A DNA stretch of 64,000 bases from the NCBI GenBank assembly GCA_010909165.1, contig VJWM01000260.1, positions 1 through 64,000 on the forward strand, written 5' to 3'. Of this stretch, positions 45,890 through 57,610 are shown one piece after another. The notes below the pieces were generated by a model, which worked only from the letters and a program-made list of their open reading frames with translations, did no database searches and had not been told where the DNA came from. The translations under genes and the position numbers were made by a program. The DNA comes from Anthoceros angustus. Taxonomy: Eukaryota > Streptophyta > Anthocerotopsida > Anthocerotales > Anthocerotaceae. Each line of letters opens with the position of its first letter. The first letter of the stretch is position 1.

Positions 45890-46720
45890 AGCCTCTGCTA
45901 CTTTGCCACGAGAAAGGAACTATGAAAATGCGGTCGATGATTGGCAGATATGTGAAGATTTGCAACCAGCTGAACGACAAAGGATCCGAGACATGCTACT
46001 CAAAAATCGTGGTACCTTCGCGTTCAGTTGGGCCAAACTAGGGCGATATGACCGTGTCAAGTTCAAGATCACTACCACCAATGAACATGTGTTCGAAGAC
46101 ACTAAGTCCCATGGAATGGGACATCGTGAACAAGCGGTGCAAGGAACTAGGCTGCGGTGGGCTAATCGAAGTCAACATCGCAATATCTGCGACTCTGGTC
46201 CACTCAAGAAGGATGAACATGGGGAATGGAAGGATAGGAGAATGTGTGGGGATTACCGAGCTCTGAATGAAATAACGCCCATGGAGCGGTATCCCATGCC
46301 CACGCCTGATGAGATCTTTGACGCCATTGGTGAAGCCAAGTACTTCACCACCCTTGACTTTCGATCTGGGTTCAATCAGATAGTGATTGAGGAGGAGGAC
46401 AAGTGCAAGACAGCGTTTTGGGGCAAAGAGCGCTATGGGAATGGGAGACCATGCCATTCAGACTGAAGAATGCATCCATATATTTTCAACGTGTGGCTGA
46501 CTTGGAATTGCAAGGCAAGTCAAGTGTTACATCGATGACATTACGGTGTTCGGATAACTGGAGGAACACATTGAGCACTTAGAGGTGCTGTTGCAGCGCT
46601 TGGCCAAATCTAGATTGAAGGCCCATCCCAAGAAATGCAAGTTCGCATACAGGGAGATTGAATACCTAGGGCACAAGATTGTGCCGGGTCTTTGCCACAA
46701 TTGGCCAAAGTACAAGCGAT
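45890..46720 (+). pseudogene. Gypsy element 1 reverse transcriptase
   Basis: The frame 45726-46466 carries CGDYRALNEITPMERYPMP, then EIFDAIGEAKYFTTLDFRSG and FNQIVIEEEDKCKTAF, the fingers/palm of Gypsy RTs. After a shift near 46440 the catalytic CYIDDITVFG follows at 46525-46550, then a thumb-like segment with PKKCKFAYREIEYLGHKIV. Upstream, YDRVKFKITTTNEHVF matches the usual RT lead-in. Frame breaks make this copy non-functional as read. Confidence 0.88.
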
Positions 46721-46929
46721 GAGTCTCATGCCGGACCAAAGGATGTGGCGCCTTGAGGCGTTCACAGGCTTGGTGAACTATTATCGTCGGTTTGTAAGGG
46801 ACATGAGCGAACACCAAGCCACTATATGAGCTACTCAAAGGAAACTCGGTGGCAGGGAGGCGGGAGCAAGAGCAAGCGTGGGAGTTGAAAGAGCGGTGGT
46901 AGAGGCCAATGCTTAAGCGGCCCAACCCA

Positions 46930-47295
46930 GGCCCTTAATACACGGATTAGTCTTGTAGGCATTGGTGCCGTGCTTGCCCAAGCAGATGAGGAAGGAAGAG
47001 AGCGGGTTGTGGCGTATGCGAGCAGGTCGAATAACACTGCGGAGGCCAACTATTCGTCTTATGAAGGGGAGTGTCTTGCCGCTGTGTGGGCAGTCTTGCA
47101 CTTTAGAGTATACCTATTTGGTCGAAGTTTTCAGTTGGTCACGGATCACCAGCCATTACATTGGCTGATGACCAATATGAAGCTAAGCGGGAAGCTTGCT
47201 AGGTGGGCTCTCCTGCTATCTGAGTATGATATGCAAATTGTGCACCGCGCTGGAAAGGTACACCTCAACGCTGATGGGCTCAGCAGGAACCCGAT
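46930..47295 (+). CDS. Gypsy element 1 RNase H
   Basis: One frame holds GAVLAQADEEGRERVVAYAS, ANYSSYEGECLAAVWAV, FQLVTDHQPLHWLMTNM and HRAGKVHLNADGLSR, the standard Ty3/Gypsy RNase H with its acidic residues and DALSR-like end (here DGLSR). The frame runs on toward the integrase (46970-47809). Confidence 0.92.
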
Positions 47296-47559
47296 GTGTG
47301 GGGCAGAAGATACCACTGGGGCGAGACAAGACTTCGGATCTGTGCAACATTTGGCCAGTGGGTATTTGGCGATGCTATCCTTGGAGCCAGGCAGTGATCA
47401 ACAGACGTCAGAAGGAGGTCGAGACATATGGAAGCTCCAGCATGCCATTCAGCTGTTAAGGGATGGGCATGTGGCTGGTGTGGACACAATGTCACTCCAG
47501 AAGCTGCAGCGACGGATTGCTCGCTATACATACAAAGACGGCAAGGTGTATGTGGTTGA

Positions 47560-48480
47560 TCGAGGGGTGAGTAAGGAGGTGCCACCCGTCGGGGAGCGAA
47601 GATCACTAGTGACCAAGATACACAGAACGTTGGGGCATTTTGGTCGAGACACATCACATGTTGAAAAGTACATACTTTTGGTCGGTATGTATGCGGATGT
47701 AGAGCAAGTAGTGGCGCGATGTGCTGCATGTGATGCGATGGCGAGGTTCAGGCCGGGATGTGGTGCTACATTCGCTGCCCATCGGATTATTCTTTCGATG
47801 GTCGATTGATTTGATGCGAATTGCGGTGACCAAGCAAGGCAACAAGCACGCATGTTGATGATAGAGCACTTTTGAAGTGGGTGGAACTAGCCTTTCTCCC
47901 GATCGAGCTCCACGGCCGCGCATTTTGCGATGTGTTCTCGGAGATATGGAAGTTCGGAGGTGTTGTGGACCAAGGCAATGAGTTCGCGGTGAGTTCAAGC
48001 GTTCTTGGATCGGAGCTTGATAGATCACCGCCGCACATCTGGGATCATCCTCAAGGTCGACGGATTGGCGGAGCGGTTAGTGCAAACTTTTAAGGGCGCT
48101 CTTCGCCATAAACTTGAGGTTGAGACCGATTCTTTGGGATGAGTTGTTGCCATATGTTGCATTAGGATACGGGATCGATTATGCGGTGCTTTGGGCAACT
48201 TCAGCCCATATTTCATCATGTTTGGGCGGAATCTTTGTCATGCCAAACATTGTGGCGGCTATTCTAAACCGATGATTGGGCACGAGAATCCGGAGGAATG
48301 TTTCAGAATTACAAAATCGCGCCAAGTTGTTTGTTGGGTAATTCCCATGGCCATGGATAACTTGGCCATTGCCCAACATCGGGACCAACCGATATGCCTT
48401 TACGAGGTGGCTCATGGAAACCCAAGGCGAGGAAATTGAGTAGGGGACTTTGTGTATTTACAACACCGACCATCGACCTG
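47560..48480 (+). pseudogene. Gypsy element 1 integrase
   Basis: The zinc-binding domain is intact in frame: HRTLGHFGRDTSHVEKYI then CAACDAMARF (H-H-C-C, about 47620-47750). The core is broken into pieces (47810-48120) with MLMIEHF, WVELAFLPIEL and a segment like VQTFKGALRHKLE. The C-terminal beta part VGDFVYLQHRP and RLILRVVNVGE (48438-48530) resembles the GPY/F-chromodomain-like tail. The catalytic acids cannot be placed because of frame breaks. Confidence 0.8.
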
Positions 48481-48639
48481 GGATGGCTTTGGGCGCTTGA
48501 TTTTGCGGGTGGTGAATGTGGGTGAGCGGTGTCATTGAATTGGAAGAGGCGGGGCCGGACGTTGCAAGGAACACATCGTCGCAGCACCATGCCACTGCCG
48601 AACTTGGACACGAGGACTCGACCCACGAGCATGAAACCA

Positions 48640-48800
48640 CCGATTGACTTGCCTTGCGAACTTTGTGGCCCATTCGGACCGGAGCTCATGATTCTTTGCG
48701 ACCCGGTGCAATCGGGGTATCATGTGTTTTGCCTCGACCCCTCTCACGGTGATGGATGGTGAATGGTACATCATCAATGTGCTCTTCGCGACTCGGCCAA
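48640..48800 (+). pseudogene. PHD-like zinc finger after integrase (element 1)
   Basis: One frame reads LPCELCGPFGPELMILCDP, then SGYHVFCLDPSH, then a shifted GEWYHHQCA. Cys-x2-Cys, CD, GYHxFCLxP and a Trp before the last Cys match a PHD finger. One expected Cys (after CDP) is present in the DNA as TGC at 48711-48713 but one base out of frame. PHD fingers read histone tails. The same module occurs in element 2. Confidence 0.6.
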
Positions 48801-50101
48801 ATTTGAGGGGGCCGGACTGCCCATGAGCCGAAGGATAAATAACTTTAGGGTAAAAACGGTGCGTGAGGCCGTCGGCTCATTCGTGAGATATGCCGTGAGA
48901 GAAGGCGGGGCGTGGGGGCGAAGGTATCAAGCGTGGCGGTGGCGCACGCGCGCGGGAGGCAAGACAATCAAAGGCCCGTGAGCAAAACGAGCTCATGAGC
49001 GGGTTTGTGCAGTTGCGGTGCAAGTGTGGCGGGAGGCCTAGCAAGCTCCGGCCGTTGGAAGGCATGCGAGATAGGGAGGTTGTTGCGAGCTCTCACCACC
49101 CTCCACATGTGGTTGGTCATTTCGCGACTTGAGGGCAACGGATCATCCTCAAACCCTTGCATGCTCGTCACCCAATCCGCGTGTCATAGACGGCCAGCTG
49201 GTGAGCGATTTGTGCCTGATGCTTCCTATGGTTTGGTGGCGATTAGCCATCATAGTGGTAACATTAGGCGGTGGTGGTCTCGGAGGTGGTGGCGCCCGGT
49301 GTGGCAGAACTTCTTCGATGTCGGCGGGTTGCTAGGACAACATGGATCTGGAGGCGGACCATACTTGCAAAACGTGCTTTCGCAGGGTGCATCACAGTAT
49401 TCCGCAATTTCCTGACCGGCCGTGGGAGGACAAGTGGCGCACTCCTTTGATACGGAAGTATCAACTGCTGGCTGAGCAGGGGCTTCCTTCACAGGTTGCA
49501 GGCCTTCTTGCTTTACATAGAATCTCATCATGAACATGCTCAGTTGAAAATTTCCCATATGACCACAAGGACCTCTTTGAGCTTGCAGGGAGGGGCATGA
49601 ACCGACAGACCTTTGTTTGGACAAGCTACTGTGAAGGTGCCTTTCGAAAGTTGGAGCATCACTTGTTTATGCACCAGGTCTTTGACCACTGGCCCAAAGA
49701 AGGGTTTCTGATGTACAGGCAGCGGGAGAAGCCAGCGGATGTCTTGTGATTTGAAAGTCCAGCTCGGCCATTTTCATCGGGAGAAGGCGGGGCGGTATGC
49801 CATCGGTTACCCTAGAGCATTTTCTGGTGTTTTGCATGCTTGCGGTGGCATTCAGAATGGGATGAACCAACGGTGAATCTTTGGTATTTGCTTAAATACG
49901 TGGGGAGTTCTTGCGTGCTCGGTGCATTGAGAAACAATTTTACGTCAATGGTTTGAATGGCCCACAACTTCCTAGGGTCAAAGCGGGTTGGACGGTGAAG
50001 AAGAGGAAATCATGGCTCGACATCGTGCCAAGGAGAAGTAGCGGCTGAGCAAAGCTCAAGTTGATGAGTACTTTGACCCTGAGGAACGGCGGGTGGCAGC
50101 T
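48801..50101 (+). pseudogene. Element 1 3' coding part of unknown function
   Basis: Fragments readable in one or other frame recur in element 2: PQFPDRPWEDKWRTPLIRKY, FPYDHKDLFELAGRGMNRQ, then a word like TFVWT.CEGAF, FDHWP.EGFLM, and CIEKQFYVNGLNG, then RAKEK/QVDEYFDPE. I know no domain of this kind. Conservation between the two elements at the protein level despite nucleotide decay suggests a real gene product. Confidence 0.5.
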
Positions 50102-50544
50102 GTCATGGCATATAGAGGTAGGAATAGGTAGGTAGGGTTTGGGTGTGATAACGTGTGTGTGTCCAGTATAATGTGTGGGGATAAGTGGTGCATGGACCAT
50201 GGCGCATGTGTATCACTGTGAGTGTGATGGCGTGATGCATGGCATGAGTATAGAGATAGGATGGCATCATGGCTACATGAGCCATGCAGCTCAATCTGGA
50301 CAAGCGTAATTAAGGCTCGGCGAAGATCTTCCGGTGTGTCTTGGGCGCGTTCCACGGCCCTTTGGGTCGGGCGATAATTAAGATCGTGGCGGTGTAGGCT
50401 ACAAAAGCGGCAATCCGTCATTGAGGCGGATTGTTGATGTCGATTCAGAGAAACGGCCATCGGATCCCAAGCGTTTTGGTGTACCTTGTGTGTGATTGGT
50501 GGTGTGTGTGCATAGGAGCGGAGGTTCCAAAAGAGTGGTTTTGC
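50102..50544 (+). repeat. Type B terminal block, copy 1 (LTR-like)
   Basis: It runs from CATGGCATATAGAGGTAGGAA through GTGTGATAACGTGTGTGTGTCC, GCGTAATTAAGGCTC and GGATTGTTGATGTCGATTC to AAAAGAGTGGTTTTGC. Three further copies lie at 59384-60979. Internal sequence of element 2 follows. GAG/GTAGGA at its start and TGCATAG near its end could also be splice sites, so an intron origin is possible. Confidence 0.5.
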
Positions 50545-50859
50545 ACATCAACAATCCCATCTTGGTGAAGCCACAAAGGCGACAGCGACTCGGAGGTTCG
50601 AGAGAGGCCGAGATTCGGAGACGGAGGGGCTGATCGGTGATCTCAAGGCGGTGAACCACACATAAGTCCATGGTGGATTGCAGAAAAGCACTTTGGACTA
50701 TTCATTCTTTGTTTATGCGAGGCGGATCCATTCGAGTGGGCGATCTGGAGGCCGGCTGATTTGTAGCGTCTGCAGAAGGTGATCGACAAGGCATGGTTGG
50801 AATTTGGGCCGAGGAAGGCGGCACCAACTTTGTGGAATGCCTTACATAGTCTCTCGGGG

Positions 50860-51760
50860 AGGGATTAGTGATGGTGTTGCTACGGTCGGGTGAATGACGA
50901 AGCACACCGACGCGGAAGCTTCAATCCTGCACGACTTCCTCGATCCACGGGGACAGTGGTGGGTTTGAGTGGAGTCACACTCTTATCGGATCCATTGATT
51001 TTGAAGAGTGGTGGTGGCGCGGGATGGAGTATGAACAGTAGCCAGCAAAATGATGTGTTCACGGTGAACCACGGTAGTATGTCTCGGCTGATTTTGAAGA
51101 AATTTAGGATGGGCGATCGATGAGATGGTGCTCAAATACAAGTCACGAGTTCACACAGGAATGGCACTCGGAAAGATGAGCACATTTACTGGTGAAGCTT
51201 TAACACACTATCGTGATTGTAAAGAAAAGATTTTGCGGGATGCACATGTACTTTGCGAATGAAGCGGGCAAGGAAAGGCTCAAGGTCGATGATGAAGAAC
51301 CGGGCTCATGTTCATCTCAATCGGAGGTTATCACTTATTTGGTGGGCCGAGATGTTCGTCAAGTTTGGTGAGATGTTTCCGGTATCTTCCATTGAGAAAA
51401 TCCAAGAGTTGTCAAGTTTGTGATCAAACAAATGAGCCTCTAAGATCTGCATATCTCTGTTGGTGGTGAAAGACACCAAGGTGAAGACCATGAGGAGGCG
51501 GCGCAAATATACATTGCCTTGCCGGGAAGGCAGAGGAGGTGATCGCCAACTACGCATATGCTACATGGGGCAGATTATGAGTTGGAGCAGGCTACGAGAT
51601 GGCGAAAGAGTTATGAAGGAGATCATCACCAATGCTTCTTGGGAGGAGCACAATGTGATCGAGGTCATACCGACTTGAACATTCAGCGGCAGGAAGTCAC
51701 ATTATCGCGAGCATGTGCGGTGAACACTCAGCAGAGTCGCCATCAAAGGATCAAGTAGCC
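50860..51760 (+). pseudogene. Gypsy element 2 Gag
   Basis: Pieces parallel element 1: NDVFTVNHGSMSRLILKKFR, IEKIQE-like and EPLRSAYL-like words out of frame, and YIALPGRQ, HMLHGADYELEQAT. Near 51840-51900, KEACGACGKTGHSAGSKP looks like a zinc knuckle (Cys-x2-Cys-x4-His) lacking its last Cys as read. Confidence 0.6.
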
Positions 51761-51899
51761 CTCTGTGGCTCAAGACATCCGTAAAGTGTTTTACGGTGCA
51801 AGGGGCATACAGGCGTATGAATGTGAGCATCGTGTTGGTGGGTCAAAGGAGAAAGAGGCGTGCGGGGCATGTGGTAAAACCGGACATAGCGCTGGCAGC

Positions 51900-53430
51900 A
51901 AGCCATCTGAACTCAAACCCAAGGGCCTAGGAGATCGACCAATGGACAAGCGAAATCGGGTCGAGCTACACTCGGAAGCCTTTGCTTAGTGAGGCGGCGC
52001 AAGCGGTGGCTATGGCGTGAGCATAAACAAGGACTCATGTGCGTCGGCGAAACTATGATTCGGACGAAGATGTGTTTGCGTTGATAGGAAGGTCAAGGCG
52101 GACCAAAGTGGGAAGCATTGATTTCGGTAAGGGTGTAAAAGTGAAGGCGATGGGGATAGGAATCGATTGAGAATGCCCAAGTCATTGACAGATCCGGGCG
52201 AGGCGGCCGCATCGGGATGAGGTTGTTCCCAATCTGAGATTACATTGGAAAAAGCCATGGATACCCCAGGTAAGTTTGCGGACACAGGGATCCGACACAA
52301 CCGTTCAAGCAAGCAATGCGGGCATGGATTAAGAAGGAAGCCAGGTTGAACATGGTGTCCGGCTTGTCGACACGTGGTGATCATCTAAAACCGGCTAGGG
52401 AAAGGTGGAATAGCGTTAGTGAAGAATCAGAGCGAGGTCACCGTCAATGGCTTTGCACGGAGTGTGTTAGTAGACACCGTGCGATCCGGTTGCTTGGGGC
52501 ACGGGCAAGAAGCACTCAGCGTATGGAGACAAGTTGAAGCCGTGTGAGGTCGGATCACCACATGCAGTACCAAAGAAGCGGTGATGGGGATGACTCGCGA
52601 TCCGATTCGGATAGAGTATAAGCCGAGACAGCGATGCATGTGGTAAGCCGGGACATCTGAGGCTGGCAGAGCCATCTGAACTCAAGAGGGCCTAGGAGAT
52701 CGACCAATGGACAAGCGAAATCGGGTCGAGCTACACTCGGAAGAGCCTTTGCTTGGTGAGTCTGAGCAAGCGGTGGCTATGGCGTAAGCATAAACAAGGA
52801 CTCATGTGCGTCGGCGAGAAACTATGATTCGGACGAAGATGTGTTTGCGTTGATAGCGGAAGGTCAAGGCGGATCAAAGTGGGAAGCATTGATTTCGGTA
52901 AGGGTGTAAAAGTGAAGGCGATGGGGATAGGAATTGAGAATGCCCAAGTCATTGAGAAGATCCGGCGAGGGCAGCGCACATCGGATGAGGTTGTTCATCT
53001 GAGATTACATTGGAAAAAGCCATGGATGTACACCCTGGTAAGTTTGCGTGACACAGGGATCCGACACAACCGTTCAAGCAAGCAATGCGGGCATGGATTA
53101 AGAAGGAAGCCCGAGTTGAACATGGTGTCGGGCTTGTCGACACGTGGTGATCATCTAAAACCCGGCTAGGGAAAGGTGGAATAAGCGTTAGTGAAGAACC
53201 AAGCGAGGTCACTCAATGGCTTTGCACGGAGTGTGTTAGTAGACACCGTGCGATCCGGTGTTGCTTGGGACGGGTGCAAGCACGCTTCAATGTATGGAGA
53301 CAAGTTGAAGCCGTGTGAGTGCGGATCACCACATACCACCAAGAGCGGTGATGGGGATGACTCGCGATCCGATTCGGATAGAGTATAAGCCGAGCATGTG
53401 TGGTGGAAGTACATTGTTTGGTTTGGATGC
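51900..53430 (+). repeat. Tandem duplication of about 767 bp between gag and protease
   Basis: Two copies start at AGCCATCTGAACTCAA (about 51900 and 52671), both continuing GGGCCTAGGAGATCGACC and later ATTGATTTCGGTAAGGGTG, then GTGTCCGGCTTGTCGACACG-like words and TAGACACCGTGCGATCCGG. They differ mainly by short indels. The duplicated part codes for the gag end and protease lead-in. Confidence 0.85.
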
Positions 53431-53560
53431 GAAACTATGATGTGTTGTTGAGTGCGGATGCTACGCACGGCGATGGGGTGGATCCGCACTCTGTGGCATT
53501 TTATAGGCCAAAGTGGCGGGATGGATGATTTCACACATGTTGCGAATTCCTCTGGACATG
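53230..53560 (+). pseudogene. Gypsy element 2 protease-like segment
   Basis: SVLVDTVRSG, then out of frame VWMRNYDVLL, then DPHSVAFYRPKWRDG-like words match the element 1 segment. The catalytic triad is not clean. Confidence 0.4.
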
Positions 53561-53839
53561 AGGAGGCATGGTGAAAGATCAAGAAGTATCTTTGGCGTTC
53601 ACGGCGTCGGCAAAGTGTTCACGAGGGAGGTGTGGGAAGAGACAGACACAGCACGACACGAGGTGTCGAAGAAGCACAACATCGAATGATGTGCGTGATA
53701 CCACCGTAGAGGAAGCTTTGGAAAGAGGCGTGTTCGGACGGATGCAAATATGGCGAATCACCGCAATTGTCCGGAAAGAAGCGCCACGGTCATAGGAATC
53801 TGGGGTTACAAATCGATAACCAAGTGATTCGTGGCGAGC

Positions 53840-54730
53840 ATGAGCAGGCATCCATCTCATGGAGTTGTGTTCGAGGGGTAGGGTGAGTGTGTTTTCGATG
53901 TGGGATTGGATGCGGAAGTATACGTGTGTAGAAATTGATGAGAAGACTCGGGCGGTGGCCAAATCCAGGATTATCAAGCTACAAAAAATGCATCCGAGCT
54001 TGCTGAGTGTGGAAGCCATAAGAGGGTGCCAGACCAGACTTCCCACTGATGTGATGTTGGTGGGAAAAGCACAGCTGCAGGCAATGAGATGCCCGGTTGA
54101 CATGGTGATTGCAGGATGGGAGTGCAAGACCTTTTCCAAGGTGGACGTGGTCAAGGCAGTCCGGGCGGGGAAGTGATCGGATTACAGTGCAGCGGTGCAA
54201 TCCGGCATGTTGGTACTTGCTGGAGAATGTTTGCGGAGCTTTTGACAAAGGGTCATGTGAGAGAAAGTTATGAAAAAGAGTGGTGGGAGAGGAGTTCATC
54301 ATTGGCGGGTACAAAGCGGTCGTACGCTCATCGTCTCCGCGACCGGGCATTGCAAGTGTGGAAACACTCGGGCGACATCAGTTTAACCACACCAACTAAG
54401 CGGAACTGGATGGGGATCCTTGAGGAGGCGGATCGCGGTGGCGGATGGATAGGTTGCCACACTATCCTGTCAATATTGTGGGAGAACCGGAGAGCTTGGC
54501 CCCTGTCAGTCGGTCGATCATATGCCTTTCGCCGAGGTGGTGCGGGCATGGTATTGAACATGAATGGTGAGGAGATGGGGAACCCACGATTGTAGAGCGG
54601 GAGCGGCGATGGGTTTTGATGGCAGCACCTACCGAGGTGTGTCGAGCTTTCGGATGCAAACTTGGGACAAGCATTTGACGACTTGTGCAATGGTTGGTGA
54701 GTGTGGGAATAGCCACACGGTGAACAATCG
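53840..54730 (+). pseudogene. Retroelement-encoded DNA cytosine methyltransferase domain (copy 2)
   Basis: MELCS at the motif I position is followed by a damaged Gly loop, then YTCVEIDEKTRAVAKSRI, GCQTRLPTDVMLVGK and motif IV as MVIAGWECKTFSK with Cys at 54123-54125. After a shift, motif VI reads CWYLLENVCGAFDKG near 54205-54245, then EEFII and, near 54620-54720, MGFDGSTYRGV with LGQAF-like words (motifs IX-X). It is clearly homologous to copy 1 but diverged in sequence, so the methyltransferase predates the split of the two elements. Stops and shifts abolish a single frame. Confidence 0.8.
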
Positions 54731-54879
54731 GATAGTCGAGATGGAAGGAAGGTCGTGATGATGGGTGACGGGAAGAGTTTCCAACCGTCAGGACAAGTAC
54801 ACAAATGCTGCAAATAGTGCGGAGAACAGGTATCATCACGGGTGGAAAGCACGAGTGGGCAGTCAACTCATGTATGGCA

Positions 54880-55650
54880 AATATGTGAGGACTTGAGGAT
54901 CAGGTGGATCCGGAGATCTTTGGAGAAGAATCGGGTACCTTTGCGTTCACCGGCAAGAGGGGCGTTATGAGCGCATCAAGTTCAAAATCATCACTACTAC
55001 CAATGAGCGGTTTTAGAAGGCGGCTGTTGAGCCAGAGTGGGACATTGTGGATAAGCGGTGTAGGGAACTTGCTGCGGTGGATTAATTGAAATCAAGTTCA
55101 CGGTATCTGCTCCACGGTCCTTCCGCTAAAGAAAGATGAAAGCGAATGGAAGGACAGGCGGATGTGTGGAGATTATCGACGAATGAGGTAACGCCTATGG
55201 AGCGATATCCCATGCCTACCCGGATGAAATCTTTGGCCGATTGGCGAAGCCAAGTATTTCTGACGTTGGACTTCGCTCGGTTTCAATCAAATCGTCATCG
55301 AAGAAGACAAGTGCAAAGCGGCTTTGGGCAAAGAACGATTGTGGGAATGGGAGCGATGCCTTTTGGGTTGAAAACGCTTCCATCTACTTTCGGTGGTGGC
55401 GACTTGGAGTTGCAAGGATTACCATTCGTGAGGTGTTACATTGATGACATTTTGGTGTTAAACGGTTGGAGGAACACATTCAACACCTCGAAGCGTTCTG
55501 CGATGTCGGTTAAGGCACATCAAAGAAGTGTAAGTTTGCTTACAAGGAGATAGAATATGGGTCACAAGATTGTGCCAGGCGTCGCCCATGGCGAAGGTGC
55601 TGTCAATCTTATGCCAAGACCAAGGGACGAGCGCGTTGAGAGCATTCTTG
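54880..55650 (+). pseudogene. Gypsy element 2 reverse transcriptase
   Basis: EWDIVDKRC, EWKDRRMCGDYR, YPMPT, FNQIVIEEDKC, MPFGLK and CYIDDILVLN (about 55435-55465) appear in order in shifting frames. These match element 1 and Gypsy RTs generally. Confidence 0.8.
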
Positions 55651-55849
55651 GGACTTCGCTATTCCGATTCATCGAAACATGAGCAGCACTTGCAAGGTAT
55701 TGTATGATCGATGAAGGGGCACGATGGATGGGAGCGAAACATGAACATGCTTGGCGGGGTTAAAGGATCAATTGTCGGAAGGCCCATGCTCAAAGCGGCT
55801 GATTTTGAAAACCGTTCACTCTGTATAAGTGCATGGAATCGGTCCTTGC

Positions 55850-56120
55850 AGGTGGATCGGGAAGGAAAGAAAGAGTGATTGCGTGCGTAGGTCGAACAAT
55901 TCATGAAGCCAATTATTCATCGTATGAGGGTGAATGTTTGGCTGTGTGGGCGGTTCTACATTTAATTTATTTGTTCGGAGCTTCCAACTCGTGACCGATC
56001 ACCGCCGTTGCAGTTAATGACGAACATGAAGTTGGTGGCAAGCTCGCAAGGTGGGCGTTCTGTCGAGAATGATATGCACATAGTGCAGGCGAAAAGTACA
56101 TCACAATGCGGATGGACTTA
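55850..56120 (+). pseudogene. Gypsy element 2 RNase H
   Basis: Broken words such as ANYSSYEGECLAVWAVL, LVTDHR.LQ and HNADGLS are seen across frames and match the RNase H of element 1. Confidence 0.65.
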
Positions 56121-56409
56121 GCGGATGTGATGACAAAGATGGACTGCGGCGGATTTTGATCATGCTCGTTACATGCCAAGCATGTATATGGCTCTCATGG
56201 CCACAAGGAAGGAAGAAAACAACTCAATGAGGAGGGCGAGACATATGGAAATATGGGCATGCTATTGACTATTGAAGGAAGGACAAGTAGTTGGACTAGA
56301 TCGCATGACCATTCAAAAGCTCGACGGAAGGTCATGAGGTATACATGGAGGGATGGCAAAGTTATTGTGACGGATCGTGGAGTGTGTAAAATGGTCCCTC
56401 CATAGAGGC

Positions 56410-57290
56410 AGGAGCAGATAGTGAGTAAAGTGCACAAGACACTTGGGCACTTGGTGTAAAAGGCGCATCATATCTTTGAAGAGTGCATTTTGGTGCGGAA
56501 TGTATTCGTCGGCAGTGGTGTCGAGATGTCTGCTTGTGATGCGATCAAAGCAAGGTTCAACGGCCGGGATGTGGTGTTGCATTCGCTGCCTATTCGATTG
56601 TTCTTTCGATGGTCCGTTGACCTCATGCGAGCTACCATTGACCAAGCAAGGCAACAAGCATTGTATGCTCATGATAGAACACTTCTCCAAGTGGGTGGAA
56701 TTGGCATTCCTTCCGATCGAACTTCCCAATTCACACGAGCTTTCTACGGTGTGTTTTGAGCGGATATGGAAGGCGTGCAGGTGTGACGGATCAAGCGAAT
56801 TCGGAGGAGAGTTCCAAGCGTTGTTGGATCGGAGTTTGATAGATCACGCGCGTCACGGGATCATCCTCGAGCGATGGTTTAGCGAAATGGTGCAAACTTT
56901 CAAGGATTCACTTATTCGCACGAGATCGAGCCTAATTGTTGGGATGAGTTGCTACCTATGTTGCCACAGGCTCTGAATCGATGTCTGAGCAGCCACAGGC
57001 AACTTGATCCTACTATATCATGTTTGGCGGGGAATCTTGTGCTGCCCAACATAGTGGCGGACACGTATTCCAAACCGATGGATTGGACACAAGATGTGGA
57101 TGAGTGTTGCTCGAGTTACGAAACCGCCAAGTTGTTACAACAGTGATACCCATGGCGATGGACAATCGGCCATCGCAAGAGATCGGTGAGGTATGCATTC
57201 ACACGAGGAGGATCATGGAAGCCAAAGGCGAAAGTTGAAGTAGGTGATTTCGTGTATCTTCAACATCATCCTTCCGGCACTTGGGCGTAA
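56410..57290 (+). pseudogene. Gypsy element 2 integrase
   Basis: VHKTLGH, AHHIFEECILVRN, CDAIKARFN mark the zinc domain. HCMLMIEHFSKWVELAFLPI (56630-56720) is the start of the core, and words like FGGEFQALLDRSLID and GDFVYLQHHPSG follow. The order and content equal element 1. Confidence 0.75.
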
Positions 57291-57439
57291 ACACGGACGG
57301 TTGATTTTGAGAGTGGTGAGCGTTGGTGAGCAAGGGTCATCGAGTTGGAAGGGCAAGATGGGCGCCGATGCAAGGCACATGCGACATCGGCCCCGCCTTG
57401 CGAATCTTGATCGCGCATACAACCACAAGCATGGAAGCC

Positions 57440-57610
57440 ACTGTTGACTGCGTGCGAACACGTGGTCAAATCACGACCCAGGCGATGCTGTTGTGATCAT
57501 GCAACCAAGGACATCATGTCTTTTGTCTTGACCGCGTTGAAAGCGATCCGGAAGGAGAATGGTTTTATCACAAATGTACGATGGAAAAGTTAGGGCGGAA
57601 AGAAGGTGGG
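57440..57610 (+). pseudogene. PHD-like zinc finger after integrase (element 2)
   Basis: In shifting frames one reads CE.VVKS...PGDAVVI..., GHHVFCLDRVESDPEGEWF and YHKCTMEKL, the PHD pattern C...GHHxFCLx...GEWxxxxC. Recurrence in a second, diverged element makes the assignment in element 1 more credible. Confidence 0.5.

Larger units (their letters stand above)
41893..50101 (+). mobile_element. Ty3/Gypsy-type element 1 carrying a cytosine methyltransferase
   Basis: Domains run in order on the plus strand: type A terminal block (41893-42323), gag (about 42700-43760), protease-like (44230-44580), DNA cytosine-C5 methyltransferase (44870-45790), RT (45900-46700), RNase H (46930-47290), integrase (47560-48480), PHD-like finger (48650-48800) and a further 3' coding part (49300-50090). 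Many one- and few-base indels break the frames. RNase H after RT and before integrase is the Ty3/Gypsy order. The right border is not certain; element 2 with a different terminal block starts near 50102. No target duplication could be found. Confidence 0.8.
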
